From contig NC_092035.1 in the NCBI RefSeq assembly GCF_042242105.1, forward strand, positions 1,182,083 through 1,246,082: a stretch of 64,000 nucleotides of DNA, in the 5' to 3' direction. The first letter of the stretch is position 1. Each line of letters begins with the position of its first letter. A program made the translations under genes and the position numbers. This document shows positions 57,601 through 64,000 of this stretch, piece after piece. The DNA is from Pempheris klunzingeri (lineage: Eukaryota; Chordata; Actinopteri; Acropomatiformes; Pempheridae). The notes below the pieces were generated by a model. That model made no database searches and was not told the DNA's origin. It was given only the letters and a program-made list of their open reading frames with translations.

Positions 57601-57977
57601 GTAAATTAAAAGGGCGTGCAGATGTCCACGTGGTCGTGTGGTGGGAGGGGCTTAGGATGGAGCGTCAGCTTTAGAGCATCATCAGCACATGCAGTGACTT
57701 GACTGGGAGCCAAATTCACAAAGCAAATGACCCCGAAGAAGACTACATCAAATCTAAACCAACCGAGAAGCTGCTAATTAACAGCACATGACGCAACAAA
57801 CTGGATTTTAAGCATTTTTTCTGTTTACTTCACTAATTTGTGTCTCTAAAAAACACAATTTTCCCATGAGGTCTGGTTTAACTCACCGTTGCTGCGTCTT
57901 TCTTGATAGGCGGCGTCCTGGGCGGCGATTCTGCTGCAGCCCACCAGAGGAAGCAGGCAAAGCAGCAGCCAGAGCAT
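44817..57977 (-). CDS. prlr: Prolactin receptor (class I cytokine receptor)
   Basis: A single-pass receptor that binds prolactin and signals through JAK2/STAT5; in fish it acts in osmoregulation. Eight coding exons: 57977-57887, 53058-52920, 50035-49866, 48026-47848, 46807-46654, 45914-45827, 45672-45603, 45494-44817. Phases agree and the product is 522 residues. A signal peptide (MLWLLLCLLPLVGC) opens it. Domain 1 has Cys pairs about 44/54 and 84/95 in HCRSPNMEDFTCWW and ECPDYVTAGANSC, as in mammalian PRLR. Domain 2 carries WSKWS at about 227-231; growth hormone receptors lack this. The membrane segment is about 247-269, followed by Box 1 (LPPIPKPRIIGID). The cytoplasmic part is only about 252 residues, with Tyr motifs DDVYLTTP and DFYTCVQL and a seven-His run. 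The tail is hard to align to mammalian PRLR and has some GHR-like flavour. It is probably one of two teleost paralogues. Confidence 0.9.
45568..45600. repeat. (GT)n microsatellite in prlr intron 7
   Basis: A GT run lying directly beside the donor of exon 7 (45602/45601). The intron is only about 108 bp, so the run makes up nearly a third of it. Confidence 0.9.
46205..46540. repeat. 20-bp minisatellite of X-box-like units in prlr intron 5
   Basis: About 15 units of ccgttgctatggataacaga with variants (ctgtgg, gttatgg), then a higher-order repeat with ccatgtaaatcaatccg occurring twice. It is the same 20-bp unit as the array in znf513 intron 3. Confidence 0.95.
46870..47460. repeat. Foldback MITE-like family, copy 14 (prlr intron 4)
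   Basis: Nearly complete. The right end reads caggagttatcctttaaaa. Confidence 0.85.
47480..47800. repeat. Foldback MITE-like family, copy 15 (prlr intron 4)
   Basis: Short subtype immediately next to copy 14. It includes ccagactccattgag and the complementary arm. Confidence 0.75.
48027..49865 (-). other. prlr: prlr intron 3
   Basis: Apart from foldback copy 16 and a further arm fragment near 49795-49830, I see nothing recognisable. A GC-richer patch lies at 48560-48660. Confidence 0.5.
49150..49540. repeat. Foldback MITE-like family, copy 16 (prlr intron 3)
   Basis: Short subtype beginning gagggcaattcaggc, with both arms. Confidence 0.75.
50110..50640. repeat. Foldback MITE-like family, copy 17 (prlr intron 2)
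   Basis: The left arm with ccactgacaggctcagag closely matches copies 4 and 7. The right half is of the short subtype, so the copy looks chimaeric. Confidence 0.8.
51800..52245. repeat. Foldback MITE-like family, copy 18 (prlr intron 2)
   Basis: The left end reads aagggtaactctggtattt, with both arms present. Confidence 0.8.
53545..53957. repeat. 42-bp minisatellite in prlr intron 1
   Basis: About nine units of a 42-bp repeat containing agacataaaacaaccacaaa and cagacacaaaactacccc. The unit is a multiple of three, so long open frames on both strands are artefacts. Similar but degenerate agacaaaaa-type repeats recur at 54.96-55.24 kb. Confidence 0.95.
53958..54470. repeat. 22-bp minisatellite (gaggtagtt units) in prlr intron 1
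   Basis: 23 head-to-tail units of ctgaggtagttattgtggta plus aa, with atc, agc and gtgcta variants. It directly follows the 42-bp array. In the prlr transcript the units read CTACCTCA. Confidence 0.95.
54960..55245. repeat. Degenerate tandem repeat (actacaaagagac units)
   Basis: Imperfect 20-30 bp repeats rich in actacaaagagacataaaa, probably a decayed minisatellite related to that at 53.55 kb. Confidence 0.7.
55676..55776. repeat. CA/CCTA microsatellite in prlr intron 1
   Basis: cacacacacctaca units. Confidence 0.95.
56150..56595. repeat. Foldback MITE-like family, copy 19 (prlr intron 1)
   Basis: The left arm is of the long subtype and the right half of the short subtype, as in copy 17. 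Confidence 0.8.
57115..57515. repeat. Tandem duplication of about 215 bp in prlr intron 1
   Basis: gatgactgaagct, gtttgttagcttgtgtatgt and gcgatgarcggctatg occur in the same order at 57138-57260 and again at 57352-57445, with later gctaac-rich tails. Confidence 0.7.
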
Positions 57978-58051
57978 CCTGCCGCCTCGAGTCAACCTGC
58001 AAACAACCACGAACCGACAACGAACGTTAATAAACGTCAATAAAGTACTTC

Positions 58052-58100
58052 AATCTATCTATCTATCTATCTATCTATCCATCCATCCATCTATCCATCC
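58052..58100. repeat. (ATCT)n microsatellite
   Basis: atct units passing into atcc units, just upstream of prlr coding exon 1. Confidence 0.9.
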
Positions 58101-58679
58101 CACGCTGCTTTATTTTGAGCCCACCAGCAGGATCATGTGGCCAAAAGACAAATGGACATTCATGTTTTAAAGGGCAGCGAGATGATTGCCCTGCGGCCTT
58201 TTCAGTCCGGACGCTGAGCAGCAGCGACAAAGCGTCTTCCGGTCATAAGACGACATCATAAAACCAGCCGTCAACACCGCCACCGCCTCAACAGCTTCCC
58301 CCTAAAAAGAGTGCACGCATTCCTGAAGTTATACCGTTCATTTTCTTCAAGACAGTCAATCTCAGAGAGGCTACTTGAAGTTTTTACTGCTGGACTTTTA
58401 CCATCATATATGAACTGTCTGTTCCTGTGTGCAAAAGTATTAATCCAACCAAAAGACATGCTTCAACTGTACGGAAGTCTAAGACTGTCAATATCAAAAT
58501 TAAATTAATTAGACTGAAATGTCAGTTTTAATTTGTGCCCACATGATTAATACTTTAATCTATCTATTTTTTCTGTTAATGAGATATCACTGAGATATCA
58601 ATTTTCATTTTTGTGCAGGCAAAACATTTTTTTCTTAATTTTCCGGATCAAAACAAACCGATGAATCAAAGACCAAACT

Positions 58680-59110
58680 GTAAAAAAAAGTTAGTGGATG
58701 TCTATAGTGTATGTATGCTAGTTAGTTAGCATGTTAATGTATGGTGTAGAAAAATAATTAGTGGAGGGCTATAGTGTATGTATGCTAGTTAGTTAGCATG
58801 TTAATGTATGGTGTAGAAAAATAATTAGTGGAGGTCTATAGTGAATGTATGCTAGGTAGTTAGTTAGTGTACTGTGTTAGCATGTTAGTGTGGAAAAAAG
58901 TTAGTGGATGTATGCTAGTTAGTTAGCATGCTAGTGTATAGTGCTAGTGTTTTGCGTATAGATTAAAAAAATAGTGTAGGTCTATAGTGTGTGTATGCTA
59001 GTTAGTTAGCATATTAGCGTGTTAATGTATAATATTAGCGTCTTAGTGCGGTAGTGTATAGTGTAAACAAAAAGTGTATTTCTGTAGTGTGTGCATGCTG
59101 GTTAGTTAGC
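58680..59110. repeat. Minisatellite related to the znf513 intron 4 array (inverted)
   Basis: About six degenerate units of 65-75 bp containing gtggaggtctatagtg, tgctagttagttagcatg and ttaatgtatggtgtag. The reverse complement matches the 11.4-13.7 kb unit block by block, including ctagttag and the ctatagacctccac core. Confidence 0.85.
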
Positions 59111-59564
59111 GTGTTAGCATGTTAGCGCTCTGCTCCTAAAAATGAGCCTCGCTCACAACCTAAAACATGCAAACAGTTAAAATCACTCCTCATAAATAAC
59201 CTTTTAATCAGTCGGGATATTGTTAATGTTGTTTCTGTGACTTCCTGTACTGATGTGGTGATTTCTCGTTCAGTAAACCAGCTACAGAAATAGTGTGCTG
59301 TGACCTGGAGATCTTTGGGCTATTGAGGGTCTGCTGAAAGCTCATTACTCTAATCAGCTTAGTACACTGAACCGCTCCCTGAGAGCCAACGGAGCATATG
59401 TGGCATGTGAGCCCAGGCCGTCATGGAAACGCTGCTAATAAACGCCACGACGGGATATACAGGTGTTTTTATTAGCGGTTTTTAGTTATTTCTATTCAGC
59501 TAGTTTCTACAGGAAAAAGTAACTCCCTTGAGCTAATGTCACCTTAAAAACCTTTCCTATTAAA

Positions 59565-60075
59565 GGATAACTTCGGTATTTTTAAACCTGGACACTATTT
59601 CATTTTTACAGTACAAAAGGTACAAAAACATCCTTTTTGTTCAACTAGAAACAGCCATTATATCGCTCTTTTCCCAGCCACCAGACCCCACTGACAAAAA
59701 CAGTAATTTTACTTGTGAGTTGCTGGTCTAACGCCGCCTCAATCAATTCGTTTGTTTGTGTTATTGTGTGACTTCTGTGTTTTAAAGGTTTAGTTCAGAT
59801 CCAACACAATATCTGTGTAACCCACAATAAAGCAACTAAACTAACTGATGGAGGCAGCAGTACACCTGTGTGTACACTCCTGTGTTTTGCCAGGTAAAAC
59901 TGCTCTTTTTTTAAATGGAGTCTGGTGTGTGTGCAGAGAGCGATATAACAGCTGTTTGTGGTTAAACCAAAAGGATCTTCCAGGTCTCTCTCTGTAGGGA
60001 TCCTTTCCATGATGCTGTCACACACTTAGAATAACAACCAGGGCCTGTCAGTGGATCAAACAAGCACAGACAAGC
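59565..60075. repeat. Foldback MITE-like family, copy 20
   Basis: The left end reads ttaaaggataacttcggt. Long-subtype right arm. Confidence 0.85.
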
Positions 60076-60729
60076 AACATTTTTCAAAATAACTGGTAGA
60101 AAAGAGGCCATTCTTCCATAAAAACTTCACTGTGTGCCCGAAATTTAACCTCCCTGCTCACCTTCCATGAAACAATTCAATCAGACACAGCAGCTACACT
60201 CAAACCTTTTCCACTGCAGGAGCTTTTCAGGAACCACAAAGCTTTCAATTTAATTTTGACTGCAGGAACCAGCCTCTAAATGTACTTCCCACCTCTTCAA
60301 AAGGCTCCACCTCAGGGCAGCTCACCTGCATGAAACCTACCTGCCTGCAGCAAAATATCCGGCCACATAACCAGACGTAAGACAGCATGAAAAACGACAA
60401 AAGACCCTCCTTCTGTAAAAGCGCCAGTGTCTGTGAAGTGAACAGTAATGAAGTCAGATGGGAGCTTAGGGGGGTTTTAAAGTCTGCTCTTGTGAGGGGA
60501 AGGACGACAGAACTGGCATGCAAACCACAACAGCAGCAGCAGCCGATCTGAAAGCTCTAAGACAACAATCACTGTGAATAATCCCCGCCTTGATCTCGCA
60601 AGAGGCGAGGATTAAAAACAGCCTCGCTGGGGTTTATCTGGAGGCCTCAGCTCACCCTGACAGCATCAGCCAAGGGACACGATACGCTGCTCGTCCTGCA
60701 ACCTAAACCCTACTTTATGTCTTATTCAT

Positions 60730-61232
60730 CCAAACTAGTTCTTTACAACAACAAAGTCACAGAAAAACTGACCAATTGAGGCAGCACCACACCAGCAAAT
60801 TTACTTTTTGTTTAACCAGAAACAGCCGTTGTAGCACTCGCTTCAAAACTCACCAGACTCCATTGACAAAAACAGTAATTGTACATCATAGTTGCTGGTC
60901 CACTGTTGCCTAAAACAGTTAGTTTGTTTGTGTTATTGTGTGACTTTGGTGTTTTGAAGGATTAGTTTGGATCCAACACAATAATTGTGTAACACACAAT
61001 AACACAAACAAACAAACTGATCGGGCAGAATTTAATCAGCAACTCCTGTGTAAAATCACTGTTTTTGTGAATGTAGTCTGGTGCGTTTAAAGAGAGCGAT
61101 TGAACAGCTGTTTTGTGACTGCTTTCTCAGCTGCCAGCTGATGTGATCTAGACCATCAATTCCTAAAATCATGTAAAATATGTTAAAATAGGGCCCAGAT
61201 TTAAAAACAGCAGAGCTCTCCTTTAAAAGAAA
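60730..61232. repeat. Foldback MITE-like family, copy 21
   Basis: Both arms present; the right end reads agcagagctctcctttaaa. Confidence 0.8.
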
Positions 61233-61904
61233 AGTTGGGATCCACTGCTGAGTCGAGTTAGTTGTGACCTTTTAGTCTTTATACAGCAGTACATTGGTAC
61301 TCTGTGTACTCAGCGAAGCATCTCCAGTCTATAAAACGGCACAATCACACATTCATGAGCACAAATTTCACGTTTTCTGTCCTCACATTTTTCCCTCAGT
61401 CTTGAATCGTTGGTGCACATCCCACTCTGGGACTTATCAGTGATACTAGAGATGCACATGTGATTAAAAAAAAAAGAAAAAGAAAGTTACTCAGACAGCG
61501 TTGACCTGATATGAATCAGCTGTTTCAGAGCGCACTCAGTCACCGGCGTATCTCTGAGAGCCATCAGGCGTCGGAGCAGCTTTACCGCATCCACAGTCGA
61601 TTTACAGGCCAATAATACAGGGAGATAAATGCAGTGTCAGTCAGTTCGTTCTGACAAGTTTGAACAGTTATAACCCAGCCAGGTGTTTTATTAGGTTAAC
61701 AGCTTTGATGACGCATTCAGATGCTGTCCACTCTCCATTGCATCATCATTGTGAGACCGGAAGTTGCGGATGACCTGATGGCCCTGAGGTGAGGTGTCGG
61801 CACCCTCGTTTCTCAGTGAAACTCAATAAATAAAACAAAACCCTAAAAACTTTAAAAAAGTTTAAATTACATTGGATCTAATTGGGTCCCTGTATTTTTA
61901 AACC

Positions 61905-62380
61905 TGGTTTCTTTTTTTCCTATTTAAAACACACCAGACTCCATTGACAAAACCAGTCATTTTACCTCACAGGACACAGGAGTAGCTGGTCTACTGGTGC
62001 CGTGATCAGTTAGTTTGTTTGTGTTTTTGTCTGACTTTTAATGTTTTACAGTCTTAGTTTGGGGTTCAAACTAATATGTTAAAACACCAAAGTCACAGCA
62101 ACCAGACTAGCAACTTCCATATTCTGCAAGGTAAAAATCCCTGTTTTAGTGAATGTAGTCTGGTGTGTGTGCTGTTTGTGGTTAAACCAAAAGGATCTTC
62201 CAGGTCTCTCTCTGTAGGGATCCTTTCCATGATGCTGTCACACACTTAGAATAACAGTGGATCAAACGACCATGACTGGACCAGTTCCAACACTTTTTGC
62301 ACCTACCAGTCAATTAGACACCAGAATATGTAAAAATAGGAGCCAAGTTTAAAAATAGCAGAGTTCCCCTTTAATATTCC
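61905..62380. repeat. Foldback MITE-like family, copy 22
   Basis: Long-subtype right arm. The right end reads agcagagttcccctttaat. Confidence 0.85.
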
Positions 62381-63639
62381 ATATACCTGGTCATATCTCA
62401 CAACCTTTTAAACATGAAACAGGCACACACACACACACACACGTTTGATCAGACACTACGGTGCCGCTGACCTGAAAAACCAACATAAAAGCGTTTTGTG
62501 AAGAACACACTGAGCCTGTGTGCGTTTAATTGACAACAAGAGGTATTTCCACCCTGAGAGTCAAGAATTTTGATTTAATGAACCACCTTGCGTCATAACT
62601 TGATCCAATTAGCGTTCATGAATTTAAAAAGTGAAGTGGGCGTCTGCGTTCACAGGCGTGCAGCTGTGCGGGGTGATAATGGATTGGATTAACTGCGGCT
62701 GGTGTTGGTATGATGGATCAACTGCAGACGCTACAGGACTCGTCAACAGGCCGGCCTTTGTTGCGCTAAGCTGGATTTAGCCTGCGCCAACGGTAAATAG
62801 TTTCCAAAACACTATTAATCAATTTTGGAAATTAAGTTGTTACCTTGAGTTTCACTAGGACATCTCAAAATAGTTTTTAATAAATCTAAAAATGGAAATT
62901 CACCCATAAATGTCTGTTTGAGCTAATTTCGTTTCTATTTAAACCCAGATAAATACTCTTTAATATAATTAATGTGTTACTGGAAACTTTGCTGTCATTA
63001 ATGTTGAAGTTTTGATCTCTTTTTTTGACACTAAAAGTCAAAAGAAGGTGGATTTCTAACGTCTAAAGCAGCTTTTCTATTTTAAAAACAGATCCAAGGC
63101 TCATATTTTTCTCACATTCTGTGTTGCAAGTATCTTCATTTATGTTTTTATATTTATATTTCTTCATTATGCACCAAACAAATTACAATAAATTCCTCAT
63201 AAATGGCGATAAAATTGTTTCTGACTCTGACTTTCCCACCTAAAAGCTGCGAGGGGAGCAAAGACAAAGAGCCTGGTCGGTAAATTTCAATTTAATTCTA
63301 AATTTTCCCACACATGGACGCTACTTTAAACGACCTGTTTGATCAGGAAACACCCTCATGGGCTGTTTGTTGACAGTTCTGCTGCTCCGGGGTGAATTTA
63401 GACCGTGAAATGTGATGAATGTGCAGCACTAAAACAGCTGATTTTACCCCTTTGGATGAAATACTGGAGACAGAAGCAGCAGCTGGAAACGGCTAAAGCC
63501 GAAAATAGAGACAGGAACCCGTAACGCGGCCACTAACACATCCATCCTCAGAGCGCCACCTCTCCTGCCTGCCTCGCTTATCTGATGCTCACGGCCAATC
63601 AGGGCACGCGCTTCGCCTGTTGCCGTGACGACTGCCTCT

Positions 63640-63730
63640 CTACCTGCCACAGCGGTTGACTGATTCCCATCCGCGCCACCCCCACCCTCCTCTCCGCCCC
63701 CCCGTTGTCTGAAAGGAGCGAGGCGCCGCC
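63640..63730 (-). promoter_or_regulatory. GC-rich patch, candidate promoter
   Basis: A CpG-richer stretch with ggggcggag-type GC boxes on the minus strand and gcgccgccgg, about 5.7 kb upstream of the prlr start codon. No transcript evidence. Confidence 0.25.
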
Positions 63731-63961
63731 GGAGAGGTTTGATGACAGGTGGATCTATAACAGGATGTCCACACAGAGCGGGAACAATTACACGAATTAA
63801 TCCTTTAAATATGCCAAATAACCATTGATTAACAGCCTTAACGACCCACAGAGGACTTCATTATTACCTGCTTAATAGAAGTCAGTATGAGAGCACTAAA
63901 CAGTGTGTGTCCACTTATCGATCTGCGAAACATCAATCAAAAACCCAATTGATTACCTCTG

Positions 63962-63993
<32 letters not shown>

Positions 63994-64000
63994 AAAGAGG

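Larger units (their letters stand above)
57978..64000 (-). other. prlr: prlr upstream region
   Basis: The acceptor at 57997 (TTTGCAG|G) shows at least one further untranslated prlr exon upstream. I cannot place it. The region holds foldback copies 20-22 and several microsatellites, the last a GT run at 63966-63992. A GC-rich patch at 63640-63730 is a candidate promoter. No other gene seen. Confidence 0.4.

Overview
The window looks like vertebrate nuclear DNA from a ray-finned, probably percomorph, fish. Genes are split by GT-AG introns, the proteins match vertebrate families, and the introns are crowded with CA/GT microsatellites, minisatellites, non-LTR retrotransposon tails and one abundant foldback repeat. 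I see no bacterial, viral or CRISPR content. Exon boundaries below were read by eye from splice signals and reading-phase agreement.

Six protein-coding genes are supported, all on the minus strand, so they read from right to left. From left to right along the window they are: the 5' part of ephx2 (coding 326-2020, rest beyond the left edge; CpG-like promoter about 3200-3440); a small PLAAT/LRAT-fold gene (4323-6485); znf513 (8668-19568, six coding exons, eight C2H2 fingers); an ermin-like gene with a huge Glu-rich region (21739-24940); styxl2/dusp27, a muscle pseudophosphatase (27604-36700, five coding exons); and a prolactin receptor (44817-57977, eight coding exons). The 5' flank or 5'UTR introns of the receptor fill the right end. 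Nothing suggests an operon or a shared pathway.

Repeats carry much of the interest. One foldback, MITE-like family appears about 22 times and covers roughly 10 kb. Two minisatellite families each occur at two distant loci: a 'ctatagacctccac' unit in znf513 intron 4 and upstream of prlr, and a 20-bp X-box-like unit in znf513 intron 3 and prlr intron 5. Other arrays include a 12-bp unit at 41.7-42.5 kb, a 42-bp unit at 53.6 kb and a 22-bp unit at 54 kb. Local duplications copied the end of ermin's last exon and part of styxl2 exon 1 into nearby non-coding DNA.

Three proteins lack catalytic residues. The ephx2 N-terminal phosphatase motif has lost both Asp residues, the PLAAT/LRAT-like protein has Ser in place of the nucleophilic Cys, and styxl2 has Ser in place of the phosphatase Cys. 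The last is normal for its family. I found no convincing new multi-gene system; the best leads are the paired minisatellites, the foldback family and the inactive enzyme folds.
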